Shown: one piece after another, positions 1 to 6,422 of the stretch
Numbering within the stretch: the stretch's first letter is position 1
How the letters are laid out: each line of letters begins with the position of its first letter
NCBI GenBank assembly: GCA_902768065.1
Contig: CACXJP010000066.1
Coordinates: forward strand, 1 to 13,729
Source of the DNA: an uncultured Erysipelotrichaceae bacterium
Lineage (GTDB): Bacteria > Bacillota_I > Bacilli_A > RF39 > UBA660
DNA: 13,729 nucleotides
Direction: 5' to 3'
Position numbers and translations under genes: made by a program
Notes under the pieces: model-generated
Database searches by the model: none
Seen by the model: only the letters and a program-made list of their open reading frames with translations
Told to the model about the DNA's origin: nothing

Positions 1-2
1 TA

Positions 3-884
3 TCAGTTGTTAGTGGTTGTACAAATCGTTGTACATTTTGTAAACCAAATTATATGAATTTCCCACTTGAAAGTCATCCCCTTGATAAAATTGAGAAAAT
101 GCTAAAGGAATTAGATAGGGTATATAAAGATAAAAATCCTCTTAATTATATATTATGTAACAACTCGAATTTTAGTTTATATGGAGTTGATTTATATGGA
201 AAGCAGAAAGCCCATGAAGTAATTAAAACCCTAACTAGTCTTGAATCTACAAAGTATACTGAATTTGGTGCCATAATAAATTGGTATCCTGAACTTATAA
301 ATGAAATAATATCTAATCCGAAAGTTAAAGGAATATTTACATCACTTGAATCCGGTAGTGAAAGAATATATGGGATGATGAATAGGCCTATTGAATTAAA
401 TAAATTAAAAGAGATAATTAAAACAATAAGAAAAGAAAGACCAGATATATTTATAAGATCAGAAATGATCGCAGGATTTCCAACAGAAACTATTGATGAC
501 TTAAAAAGAACTATAGATTTATTCTACGAGCTAGATATAAATCCTGCTTACATTTGGCCATATATCAATTCACCATTTATTAAATCAAGTGATTATCCTC
601 AATATAATAAGAATTATATAGATACGGCAACTAGATATGCAAAAGAAAAATTACAACCATTAATAGATGCACAGGATGCTAAAGAAAGATATGAAGCCTA
701 TGTTACTGAAAAGTCAGATGAATATAATGGTTATCAGTTATTATTTCCAAATGGAGATACTGAATTTGTTAGATATGAAAGAATAAATGGAAATTATAAT
801 GAGGGAGATATAATTGCTAAGAACGATATAAAACCAAAGTACTTAGTAAAAAAGAATAGAAATAAAGATAAGACATCTAATTAA
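3..884 (+). CDS. Radical SAM protein, 5'-truncated by window edge
   Basis: The reading frame is open from base 3, so the ATG at 54 is not the true start. Codons at 18-20, 30-32 and 39-41 are cysteines in a CxxxCxxC pattern (GCTNRCTFC), the [4Fe-4S] cluster motif of radical SAM enzymes. The later EMIAGFPTET segment resembles the conserved GFPxET stretch of the MiaB/elongator-type radical SAM fold. The C-terminal 70 or so residues are strand-rich and could be a TRAM-like substrate or RNA-binding domain, which is inference. The N-terminal part, possibly a B12-binding or MTTase domain, lies outside the window, so the substrate cannot be named. The stop codon lies inside the downstream terminator hairpin. 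Confidence 0.85.
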   Translation, partial: SVVSGCTNRCTFCKPNYMNFPLESHPLDKIEKMLKELDRVYKDKNPLNYILCNNSNFSLYGVDLYGKQKAHEVIKTLTSLESTKYTEFGAIINWYPELINEIISNPKVKGIFTSLESGSERIYGMMNRPIELNKLKEIIKTIRKERPDIFIRSEMIAGFPTETIDDLKRTIDLFYELDINPAYIWPYINSPFIKSSDYPQYNKNYIDTATRYAKEKLQPLIDAQDAKERYEAYVTEKSDEYNGYQLLFPNGDTEFVRYERINGNYNEGDIIAKNDIKPKYLVKKNRNKDKTSN

Positions 885-898
885 TTAGATGTCTTTAA
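870..898 (+). terminator. Rho-independent terminator of the radical SAM gene
   Basis: A perfect palindrome spans 870-895 (arms AAGACATCTAATT and AATTAGATGTCTT), followed by a short T tract. The stop codon of the radical SAM gene (882-884) sits in the middle of it. The T tract is short, so termination may be partial. Confidence 0.65.
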
Positions 899-901
899 TA
901 A

Positions 902-930
902 TTGAAAGATTATTAAAAATAGTCTATAAT
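902..930 (+). promoter_or_regulatory. Sigma-A type promoter for the plsC pair
   Basis: TTGAAA at 902-907 and TATAAT at 925-930 are separated by 17 bases. The predicted start point near 937 leaves a leader of only about ten bases before the ATG at 948. Confidence 0.7.
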
Positions 931-947
931 TATTTTAGGTGAATAAA

Positions 948-1550
948 ATGGTAGAAGCAAAAGACAAAATGTTTTATAAAATAGTTAAACCACCAGTTAC
1001 ATTATTATTTAAATTGTTATTTAGACCAAAAATAATTGGTGTCGATAATATTCCTAATGAAGGTAGAATCCTTCTCGCAGGTAATCATACAAAATGGCTA
1101 GATCCAGTTTTATTAGTAGTTGCTACAAAAAGACAAGTACATTTTCTAGCAAAAGAGGAATTATTTCATGGAATAACGCATTTTATAGTAAAAGGAATGG
1201 GATGCGTTCCTGTTAATAGAAAAATTCATGATAAAAATGCTCTAGAAAGTACATATGAATTTCTAGAAAAAGAATTATGTATTGGTATTTTTCCAGAAGG
1301 AACTATAAATAGAACAGATGATACAATTCTTCCTTTCAAGATGGGAGCAGTAAAAGCCTGTTCAAAAACAAATACAAAATTAGTACCATTTATAATAACT
1401 GGTAAATATAAATTATTTCGTAAGGGCGTTATGGTTGAATTTTTAAAACCAATAAAGATTGGTAATAATTTAGAAAAAGAAAATCAAAGATTGATGGATA
1501 TAGTAAGTAAAAAATTAGAAGAGGGTAATAAAAGTGTCAAAGAAAAATAG
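948..1550 (+). CDS. plsC: 1-acyl-sn-glycerol-3-phosphate acyltransferase (PlsC family), first copy
   Basis: Likely transfers an acyl chain to lysophosphatidic acid at the membrane to give phosphatidic acid. Counting from this ATG, the catalytic HX4D motif is NHTKWLD (H47, D52), and FPEGT follows at about 115-119 as the glycerol-phosphate-binding motif. LPFKMGAVK then gives the PFKxGA motif, and VPFIITG the last family motif. About 200 residues is typical of compact PlsC. A GTG at 939 is in frame, but AGGTG (937-941) fits better as the ribosome site for the ATG at 948. The 3' end overlaps the next gene by 17 bases, implying translational coupling. The exact acyl acceptor is inferred from family. 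Confidence 0.85.
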   Translation: MVEAKDKMFYKIVKPPVTLLFKLLFRPKIIGVDNIPNEGRILLAGNHTKWLDPVLLVVATKRQVHFLAKEELFHGITHFIVKGMGCVPVNRKIHDKNALESTYEFLEKELCIGIFPEGTINRTDDTILPFKMGAVKACSKTNTKLVPFIITGKYKLFRKGVMVEFLKPIKIGNNLEKENQRLMDIVSKKLEEGNKSVKEK

Positions 1551-2367
1551 AATGATATGTTATAAAATTTTTAGATCAATTTTAGGACCAATGTATAAAT
1601 TATGGTACAATCCAAAAATAGAAGGGCAAGAAAATATACCAAAAGACGGAAGATTTATAATTGTTGGAAATCACATTCATATAATGGATCAATGTAATGT
1701 TGTAATTTCAACAAAAAGAGCTCTATCTTATATGGCAAAGAAAGAATATTTTGATGATAAGAAGGTAGCCTGGTTCTTTAGAAGTGCAGGATGTATTCCA
1801 GTAGATAGATCAAAAAAAGATGATGCTGCAACATCATCAGCACTAGAAGTTCTTAACAATGATGGAGCAATAGGGATATTTCCAGAGGGAACTAGAAATG
1901 GAATGAAAGAAGAAAGAGCAAAAGAACTCTATGAAGAATACATTGAAGATGGAACTCCATTTGATGAATTCTATAAGAAAATCAAAAAAAGTAAAACATC
2001 TCAAGTAAATTTCTTAGAAGAATTAATGAATATGGGTGCAGTATCAAAAGATGAATTTGTTGATAACATTTGTAATGTTGATGAATTTTTAAATATTCTT
2101 ATTCATGAGAAAAGAATAACTAGAACTGAGTATATTGATCATATACTTCTACCATTAAAATTTGGCGCAGTATCTATGGCAAAAAAGACTTCTTCTCCAA
2201 TAGTCCCATTTGTAATTACTGGAGATTATAAGTTTAGAAGTAAAAATTTAAGAGTAAAGATAGGTCCACCAATTGACCCAATTGAGGATTTGGCTTTAGC
2301 AAATAAACACCTTGATGAGACTATGAAAGAAATGATAAAAGACAATTATGAAAAATATGGTAAATAG
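1534..2367 (+). CDS. PlsC-family acyltransferase with a three-repeat insertion
   Basis: A GTG start is preceded by AGAGGG at useful spacing and overlaps the upstream plsC; ATG 1552 is a weaker alternative. HX4D is H47-D52 (NHIHIMD), FPEGTRN is 116-122, and PLKFGAV is around 207-213, followed by VPFVITG. Between FPEGTRN and PLKFGAV, where the first copy has about eight residues, this protein has about 80 extra. They form three similar helical units at 130-150, 159-179 and 184-204. Each has a leucine 13 residues before an E-F/Y pair, and a hydrophobic residue five after the E. They resemble SHOCT-like short helical modules. Core chemistry should match PlsC. The insert could bind a partner or regulate substrate access, which is inference. 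Confidence 0.82.
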   Translation: MSKKNRMICYKIFRSILGPMYKLWYNPKIEGQENIPKDGRFIIVGNHIHIMDQCNVVISTKRALSYMAKKEYFDDKKVAWFFRSAGCIPVDRSKKDDAATSSALEVLNNDGAIGIFPEGTRNGMKEERAKELYEEYIEDGTPFDEFYKKIKKSKTSQVNFLEELMNMGAVSKDEFVDNICNVDEFLNILIHEKRITRTEYIDHILLPLKFGAVSMAKKTSSPIVPFVITGDYKFRSKNLRVKIGPPIDPIEDLALANKHLDETMKEMIKDNYEKYGK

Positions 2368-2380
2368 TGTCAAATAAGAT

Positions 2381-2409
2381 AAGGAGATAGCTTAATTATC
2401 TCCTTTTTA
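2381..2409 (+). terminator. Rho-independent terminator of the plsC pair
   Basis: Nine-base arms AAGGAGATA (2381-2389) and TATCTCCTT (2397-2405) flank a 7-base loop and run into a T tract. A -10-like TATTAT (2413-2418) for the next gene follows at once, with no clear -35. Confidence 0.8.
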
Positions 2410-2433
2410 TGTTATTATTAAATTGGTGATATA

Positions 2434-3270
2434 ATGAGAGAAAATGATAAAAAAGAGGATGAAAAATATAAATTATATAAATCAGTAAGAGAAATATTAC
2501 ATCCAGCAATTTCAAAGAAAAATATTAGTAATTATAAAATAATCTTAAAGGAAGAACTTTTACCAATAAGAATATATTATCCAAAAAAAGTAACTAACTT
2601 GGAAAAGGTAATTGTCTATGTACAAGGAAGTAAAAAGGTAATAAAAGATGACTATTCAAAAATATTATCTTCTTTGTCAAAAGACTTAGATAGAATGGTT
2701 ATTTCAATTGATTATGATGATGAAGCATCAATAGAAGAACAAATCAAATCAATATATGAAACATTTAAATATATCTATGATGGATTAAATACAAACGGTC
2801 TAGACACAAGCCAAATAACATTAGTAGGTGATTCAACAGGATCAACTCTTATATTGAACTTTATAGATAAAATGAAGAAAGATAAAATAGAAGATGTTAA
2901 ATTATTACTTTTTTATCCAGCATTAGTTGATAATAATAAGGTTGATGATATTTCTCCAATTGATTATGAAATAGTTAATGATATAAAGAAATATTATCAG
3001 GATAAGATTGGTAAAAACAATCTTTCAATCGCAGATTTATTAAATAAAAAATATTCTGATAATGATAGCTTTCCAAATACATTAATAATCTGTGGAAATG
3101 TTGATCCATTACTTGGAAAAATAAAAGAATTAGATGAAAAGATAGATAGTATTGATTTGAAATTAGTATCTTTCGCATCACATAATTTCCTTAAAAGTAA
3201 AGATAAAGAAATAATAAAAGAATATAAAAGTATCTTAAATGACTTTTTTAAAGAAGAGAATTATTCATAA
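2434..3270 (+). CDS. Alpha/beta hydrolase (esterase/lipase-like)
   Basis: The GDSTG nucleophile elbow puts the catalytic serine at S134. CGNVDPL gives the likely acid D224, and FASHNF the likely histidine H250, in the order and spacing of the alpha/beta-hydrolase triad. The GDSxG form resembles hormone-sensitive-lipase relatives, but their upstream HGGG oxyanion motif is replaced by YVQGS (62-66), so the oxyanion hole differs. There is no signal peptide or membrane segment, so it is probably cytoplasmic. The start is set by GGTGATATAATG at 2425-2436. It sits between lipid acyltransferases and a membrane protein, compatible with a lipid or ester substrate, but the substrate is unknown. Confidence 0.72.
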   Translation: MRENDKKEDEKYKLYKSVREILHPAISKKNISNYKIILKEELLPIRIYYPKKVTNLEKVIVYVQGSKKVIKDDYSKILSSLSKDLDRMVISIDYDDEASIEEQIKSIYETFKYIYDGLNTNGLDTSQITLVGDSTGSTLILNFIDKMKKDKIEDVKLLLFYPALVDNNKVDDISPIDYEIVNDIKKYYQDKIGKNNLSIADLLNKKYSDNDSFPNTLIICGNVDPLLGKIKELDEKIDSIDLKLVSFASHNFLKSKDKEIIKEYKSILNDFFKEENYS

Positions 3271-3291
3271 ATTGGATATAATTCTTTTTTT
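3257..3291 (+). terminator. Rho-independent terminator of the hydrolase gene
   Basis: Arms AGAATTAT (3257-3264) and ATAATTCT (3278-3285) are followed by seven T. The hairpin includes the stop codon and overlaps the -35 of the next promoter. Confidence 0.7.
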
Positions 3292-3301
3292 ATGTTATAA
3301 T
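3272..3301 (+). promoter_or_regulatory. Promoter with extended -10 for the DUF1003/lipoprotein operon
   Basis: TTGGAT at 3272-3277 and TATAAT at 3296-3301 are 18 bases apart. TG at 3293-3294 makes an extended -10. The predicted leader before ATG 3317 is about ten bases. Confidence 0.65.
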
Positions 3302-3316
3302 TTTTATGGTGATATA

Positions 3317-3841
3317 ATGGAAAAGAGAAAAACAAAGGCTGAAATAGTTAAAATGCTACTTAGAAATAATGAACTTGCTGAAGAAGATGAAGAGGAATTA
3401 TTAGACTTGTTAGTAGATCAATCAATTAGTATTGATGTTGATAAACAAGAAGAAGCAAAAATGACAAAAGGTGATTACATTGCAGATAAGGTAAGTGAAA
3501 TCGCTGGATCATGGGGCTTTATTATAGGATTTTCCTGCTTTCTAATTTTTTGGATAATATTAAATACTATAATAATTAAGGATGGAAGTGAAATAGATCC
3601 ATATCCATTCATATTATTAAATTTATTATTATCATGTCTTGCTGCCTTACAAGCACCAGTAATCATGATGAGTCAAAATAGACAAGCAGCTAAAGATAGT
3701 TTAAGAAACCAAAACGATTATCGCACCGACTTAAAAAGTGAATTAATACTTGAAGAACTTCATGACAAGATGGAAAAAATTCTTGATAATCAAAAGAAAA
3801 TACTTAAGGAGATAGAGGGTTCAAAAGATGAAAAAAATTAG
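3317..3841 (+). CDS. DUF1003 family membrane protein
   Basis: A 174-residue protein. After an acidic N-terminal helix (20-50) comes the DUF1003 signature: DYIADKVSEIAGSWGFII, a first membrane segment (about 67-88), DPYPFILLNLLLS, a second segment (about 97-117), and APVIMMSQNRQAAKDS. A charged C-terminal coiled coil (136-170) is predicted in the cytosol. The family's function is not firmly established. An upstream in-frame ATG at 3239 lies inside the hydrolase gene. ATG 3317 is preferred because GGTGATATAATG (3308-3319) is the same 12-base start context as at the hydrolase gene. The last 14 bases overlap the lipoprotein gene, so the two are co-transcribed. Confidence 0.88.
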   Translation: MEKRKTKAEIVKMLLRNNELAEEDEEELLDLLVDQSISIDVDKQEEAKMTKGDYIADKVSEIAGSWGFIIGFSCFLIFWIILNTIIIKDGSEIDPYPFILLNLLLSCLAALQAPVIMMSQNRQAAKDSLRNQNDYRTDLKSELILEELHDKMEKILDNQKKILKEIEGSKDEKN

Positions 3842-4337
3842 TATAATATTTATTACTTTAGCATTTATTTTATTAATTACAGGTTGTGATGATGAAAATG
3901 AAGTAGTTAGTAATGGAAAAACAGTTAATACAGCAAATATGGAACACAAACATTGTACTCGTTCAGCATCTGGAACAGATGGAGTTACTACCGAATTGAG
4001 TTATGAATTGTATTACACCGGAGATAAACTAAATATTTTAGAATCAACTGAAAAAGTAATTGCAACAAAAGATTCAGACTTAGATACCTATCAACAAGCA
4101 TATGAAAAAATTGATAGTTATTATGAAGGATTAGAATATTATGATACAGAAGTAATTAGAGGAGATACATCTGTAACTAGAAAAGCTACAATCAACTATG
4201 ATAAGATTAATATCAAACAATTATTAGATATAGAAGGTGAAGAAGATAATATTATACAAGATGGTGAAGCAAAAGTTGATCTTTGGTTAGAACTTGCAAA
4301 AAAATTTGGAACAAAGTGCGAAGTAGTAGAAGAATAA
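3828..4337 (+). CDS. Small lipoprotein (DUF1307/YehR-like)
   Basis: The N-terminus MKKISIIFITLAFILLITGC is a lipoprotein signal peptide with lipobox L-I-T-G-C and lipidated Cys20. The mature part of about 150 residues is acidic and strand-rich. It has SYELYYTGDKL followed by a helix and a second strand pair ending ATINYDKINIKQL, the general layout of the DUF1307 (YehR) lipoprotein family; this match is by eye. Two further cysteines (in HKHCTRS and KFGTKCEV) could form a disulfide. It should be anchored on the outer face of the cytoplasmic membrane. A ribosome site AGAGGG lies 8 bases upstream inside the DUF1003 gene. The ligand is unknown. Confidence 0.75.
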   Translation: MKKISIIFITLAFILLITGCDDENEVVSNGKTVNTANMEHKHCTRSASGTDGVTTELSYELYYTGDKLNILESTEKVIATKDSDLDTYQQAYEKIDSYYEGLEYYDTEVIRGDTSVTRKATINYDKINIKQLLDIEGEEDNIIQDGEAKVDLWLELAKKFGTKCEVVEE

Positions 4338-4350
4338 TCTTCTTCTTTTT
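4328..4350 (+). terminator. Rho-independent terminator of the DUF1003/lipoprotein operon
   Basis: Arms AGAAGA (4328-4333) and TCTTCT (4338-4343) with loop ATAA are followed by TCTTTTT. The stop codon is in the loop. The T tract runs straight into the tRNA gene with no space between. Confidence 0.7.
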
Positions 4351-4426
4351 GTTCGGATAGTTTAACTGGATAAAATCTTTCCCTCCGACGGAAAGAATAA
4401 GGGTTCGAATCCCTTTCTGAACACCA
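4351..4426 (+). tRNA. tRNA-Arg (CCG anticodon)
   Basis: A 76-base cloverleaf with acceptor arms GTTCGGA and TCTGAAC, an encoded CCA, and T arm GGG-TTCGAAT-CCC. The anticodon stem TTTCC/GGAAA closes the loop CTCCGAC, so the anticodon is CCG, reading CGG arginine codons. It begins directly after the upstream T tract, so its promoter must lie within the lipoprotein gene or it depends on readthrough. Confidence 0.93.
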
Positions 4427-4435
4427 CATAAAATA

Positions 4436-4462
4436 AAGAAGCTTGAAATGATAGCTTTTTTT
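4436..4462 (+). terminator. Terminator after tRNA-Arg
   Basis: Arms AAGAAGCT (4436-4443) and AGCTTTTT (4453-4460), with one G-T pair, merge into a T tract. It overlaps the next promoter. Confidence 0.6.
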
Positions 4463-4470
4463 GATATAAT
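4443..4470 (+). promoter_or_regulatory. Promoter with extended -10 for the 4504-5762 operon
   Basis: TTGAAA (4443-4448) and TATAAT (4465-4470) have a 16-base spacer, with TG at 4462-4463 as an extended -10. The -35 lies inside the terminator hairpin. Confidence 0.68.
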
Positions 4471-4503
4471 ATAAAGCCACGTTGAAAAAAAGGGAGAGAC
4501 ATT

Positions 4504-5253
4504 ATGATAAGACATTTTTCGATATTTAAAAAAAGAATAAAAGATGCTCAAAAGATAAGAAAAGACAAGAATCATTCGGATATGAAAACAACATTTCCTG
4601 ATGTAAAACAACATGATAATAACAGAGGATTAGCAGACAAATATGGTGTTGATTATACTAATTGCTATACGTTACCAAAAGCATATATAAATGATGAAAA
4701 TGCATTTTTTTCTTATAGTGGATTAGTATATTTTTATCCACCAAATGATGGAGCACCTACAAGACCTATATATCATTATGTAGATCATGATTTAGTTTTA
4801 AGAAATTCATATGCTTTTCAAGAAATTGAAAACTTAGATGAAATACTACTAAAGATGGTTGAAATAGTAGATAAAGCTTTTGATGAAAAAATAGCTATTA
4901 ATCCATATGGATTTATGCTACATCTAGATGGTGAATTAACAAAGGACTATAAGGGAAAAGCATCTTTAGTTATGACAAATAATTCATTTTCAAAGAATGA
5001 CTCTAAACATAGAAAATATTTTATAAACAGATTCTTAGATTGTTTTATAGGATGGAATTTTGGTGTTTCAGTAAATAGAAATGAAGAATTAAAAGAGGCT
5101 TTATTAAAATTAAATGATAAAGTTATTAAAAAAGGATTAAGAGAAGATGCAGGACCAGGATTTAATGTTTATGGAATAGAAACAGAAGCCTACAAAGGAT
5201 TACAACATTATTATTTACCTACAACAAATGATAACTATCAAAAAAGAAAATAA
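4504..5253 (+). CDS. Hypothetical protein, 249 residues
   Basis: I do not recognise this protein. The start ATG has a strong AGGGAGAG site at 4491-4498. The first 40 residues are basic and helical. The middle mixes strands and turns with many aromatics (FFSYSGLVYFYPP, PIYHYVDHDLVL), and the C-terminal third holds FINRFLDCFIGWNFG and a Gly/Tyr-rich tail. There is no signal peptide or clear membrane span, so it is probably cytoplasmic. It is first in a two-gene operon with the protein at 5286, with no terminator in the 32-base gap, suggesting a joint role that cannot be read from sequence. Confidence 0.75.
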   Translation: MIRHFSIFKKRIKDAQKIRKDKNHSDMKTTFPDVKQHDNNRGLADKYGVDYTNCYTLPKAYINDENAFFSYSGLVYFYPPNDGAPTRPIYHYVDHDLVLRNSYAFQEIENLDEILLKMVEIVDKAFDEKIAINPYGFMLHLDGELTKDYKGKASLVMTNNSFSKNDSKHRKYFINRFLDCFIGWNFGVSVNRNEELKEALLKLNDKVIKKGLREDAGPGFNVYGIETEAYKGLQHYYLPTTNDNYQKRK

Positions 5254-5285
5254 AACATAATATAAAAAAGAATAGAGGAGAATAT

Positions 5286-5762
5286 ATGAAAAAAATAATA
5301 GACATAGGCGGAATATACACAAATTCTTTTGGTGAATATGAAGATGAAAACTATCTGTTTGGAAGACTATTATTAGATGAAAAAAATAATTTTGAAGGAA
5401 TAGTTGAAAATCATTTTTCTAATTGTAGCTATCTTGTATTTGGATCTCTAAAGAAAGATGAATTAGATTTTATAATAGGAAATGATGAAACAGAAGAAGT
5501 ACCAAAGAGATTTGTTACAAACAAACAAGATGATTGTTTTGGTGGATCTATATATGCAAAAGATAGATATAATGAAATACCGTTAGGAGAATGTAGAATT
5601 AGCATTAGACCTGCAGAACAAACAAGAGAAGTTACTGATTATGAATTATCTATTATTAATAATCAAATTGAACTTCAAAAGATTTCTTTAGGAGAAAGAT
5701 CAAGAGAATTATATAGTGATTTTATCTCGCAGGACAATATCAAAACAGGACAAAAAAAATAG
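5286..5762 (+). CDS. Hypothetical protein, 158 residues
   Basis: Not recognised. It is acidic and strand-rich, with repeated aromatic-glycine turns (IGGIYTNSFGEYE, CFGGSIYA), cysteines in NCSYL, DDCFGG and GECRIS, and a helical C-terminal tail of about 40 residues. There is no signal peptide or membrane span. AGAGGAG lies 7-8 bases before the ATG. It is second in the operon starting at 4504 and precedes the tRNA-Thr pair. The stop codon falls in the terminator loop. Confidence 0.75.
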   Translation: MKKIIDIGGIYTNSFGEYEDENYLFGRLLLDEKNNFEGIVENHFSNCSYLVFGSLKKDELDFIIGNDETEEVPKRFVTNKQDDCFGGSIYAKDRYNEIPLGECRISIRPAEQTREVTDYELSIINNQIELQKISLGERSRELYSDFISQDNIKTGQKK

Positions 5763-5777
5763 TCCTGTTTTTTTATT
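5742..5777 (+). terminator. Rho-independent terminator of the 4504-5762 operon
   Basis: Ten-base arms AAAACAGGAC (5742-5751) and GTCCTGTTTT (5762-5771) flank a loop of eight A plus TA, then a T tract. It is one of the strongest terminators here. Confidence 0.85.
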
Positions 5778-5780
5778 AAA

Positions 5781-5796
5781 TATGATAAAATATAAT
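5781..5796 (+). promoter_or_regulatory. Candidate -10 elements for the tRNA-Thr pair
   Basis: TATGAT (5781-5786) and TATAAT (5791-5796) precede the first tRNA-Thr. The second ends only four bases before the tRNA, too close for a normal start, so TATGAT is more plausible. No clear -35 is visible. Confidence 0.4.
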
Positions 5797-5800
5797 TGAT

Positions 5801-5875
5801 GCCGATTTAGCTCAGGGGTAGAGCAACTCTCTCGTAAAGAGTAGGTCGAAGGTTCAAATCCTTTAATCGGCACCA
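5801..5875 (+). tRNA. tRNA-Thr (CGT anticodon)
   Basis: A 75-base cloverleaf with acceptor GCCGATT/AATCGGC and an encoded CCA. Anticodon stem ACTCT/AGAGT closes loop CTCGTAA, so the anticodon is CGT, reading ACG. The D arm is TAGCTCAGGGGTAGAGCA and the T loop TTCAAAT. One base separates it from the second tRNA-Thr, so they are presumably processed from one transcript. Confidence 0.93.
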
Positions 5876-5876
5876 C

Positions 5877-5950
5877 GCCGATATAGTTTAGTGGTAGAAC
5901 AGGTCCTTGGTAAGGATCAGAGGCAAGTTCAATTCTTGCTATCGGCACCA
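5877..5950 (+). tRNA. tRNA-Thr (GGT anticodon)
   Basis: A 74-base cloverleaf with acceptor GCCGATA/TATCGGC and an encoded CCA. Anticodon stem GGTCC/GGATC, with one G-T pair, closes loop TTGGTAA, so the anticodon is GGT, reading ACC and ACT. T arm GCAAG-TTCAATT-CTTGC. It is the last clearly chromosomal gene before the mobile region. Confidence 0.93.
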
Positions 5951-5955
5951 TTGAC

Positions 5956-5988
5956 GAATCTGTTCGAACTATTCGAACTTTTAGATAG
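5956..5988. repeat. TTCGAACT double repeat after tRNA-Thr, possible attachment half-site
   Basis: TTCGAACT occurs at 5963-5970 and 5972-5979. Each holds the self-complementary TTCGAA, so the pair is both a direct and an inverted repeat. ATCT and AGAT flank it. It sits exactly at the junction between tRNA-Thr and the mobile region. A role as recombinase att half-site is speculation. Confidence 0.3.
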
Positions 5989-5990
5989 AT

Positions 5991-6015
5991 ATCAATCAGA
6001 AATGATTGATTTTTT
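5991..6015 (+). terminator. Rho-independent terminator after the tRNA-Thr pair
   Basis: Arms ATCAATCA (5991-5998) and TGATTGAT (6003-6010) with a GAAA tetraloop, then five T. Confidence 0.85.
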
Positions 6016-6053
6016 CGCTTTTATAAGAAAAAATCATAGAAAGGTTGGTGTCT

Positions 6054-6326
6054 ATGATAAAAATAATTAAAGAAGAAATTGAAATTGATGAATCTTTAGT
6101 TTCAAGATTAAATGTTATATGTGATTTTTGTAATACTACACCTATCATAGAAAATGGTAGTATTAGGCATATTGAACATACTAATCTAACTTATATTGAA
6201 CCACATAGAATTATTATTAATAATAAACTTTATTTAGCATTTAATTATTCAAATGAAATCTATGTTCATAATCTCGGTCAAAAGATAAAACTATCAGAAC
6301 TAGAACAATATATAAAAGAAAACTAA
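6054..6326 (+). CDS. Small hypothetical protein with CxxC and HxxH
   Basis: A 90-residue protein of unknown function. ATG 6054 is chosen because GAAAGG (6039-6044) is at normal distance; the in-frame TTG 6045 and GTG 6048 are too close. It carries CDFC (C23, C26) and, after exactly 12 residues, HIEH (H39, H42). These four could bind one zinc ion, but the hydrophobic positions of a classical finger are not evident. The rest is strand-rich with a C-terminal helix (LSELEQYIKEN). It lies between the tRNA terminator and the recombinase control region with no strong promoter of its own. Whether it belongs to the element or the chromosome is unclear. Confidence 0.6.
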   Translation: MIKIIKEEIEIDESLVSRLNVICDFCNTTPIIENGSIRHIEHTNLTYIEPHRIIINNKLYLAFNYSNEIYVHNLGQKIKLSELEQYIKEN

Positions 6327-6333
6327 ATACTAG

Positions 6334-6349
6334 TACCCTGAACAGGGTA
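6334..6349. promoter_or_regulatory. Palindromic operator candidate
   Basis: TACCCTGAACAGGGTA has perfect 7-base arms around AA and abuts the -35 at 6350. Its position suits a repressor site for the recombinase promoter. It is also rich enough in G and C to form a small RNA hairpin if transcribed from upstream. Confidence 0.5.
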
Positions 6350-6377
6350 TTGACTATTTCTAAAAAAGTGATATTAT
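6350..6377 (+). promoter_or_regulatory. Promoter of the recombinase leader
   Basis: TTGACT (6350-6355) and TATTAT (6372-6377) are separated by 16 bases; each differs from consensus at one position. The start point near 6384 lies upstream of the leader ORF. Confidence 0.65.
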
Positions 6378-6422
6378 AAATAACCAATGAGAGAAGTATA
6401 CTCTAGAAATGGAGGTACACCT

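Noticed and set aside
2975..3181. Minus-strand 68-codon ORF inside the hydrolase gene
   Set aside because: It is a low-complexity shadow of the plus-strand gene with no ribosome site or homology signal.
3239..3316. Longer DUF1003 protein starting at ATG 3239
   Set aside because: The extra 26 residues lie mostly within the hydrolase gene and across a terminator. ATG 3317 has the matching ribosome-site context.
4196..4614. Two minus-strand ORFs of 94 and 120 codons
   Set aside because: They are antisense to tRNA-Arg and the gene ends around it. Sequences like SERDSNPYS are typical of false proteins translated from tRNA antisense strands.
5709..5951. Minus-strand 80-codon ORF with GFEPSTYS and IELASDPY
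   Set aside because: It is antisense to the two tRNA-Thr genes, with no ribosome site; a known type of spurious annotation.
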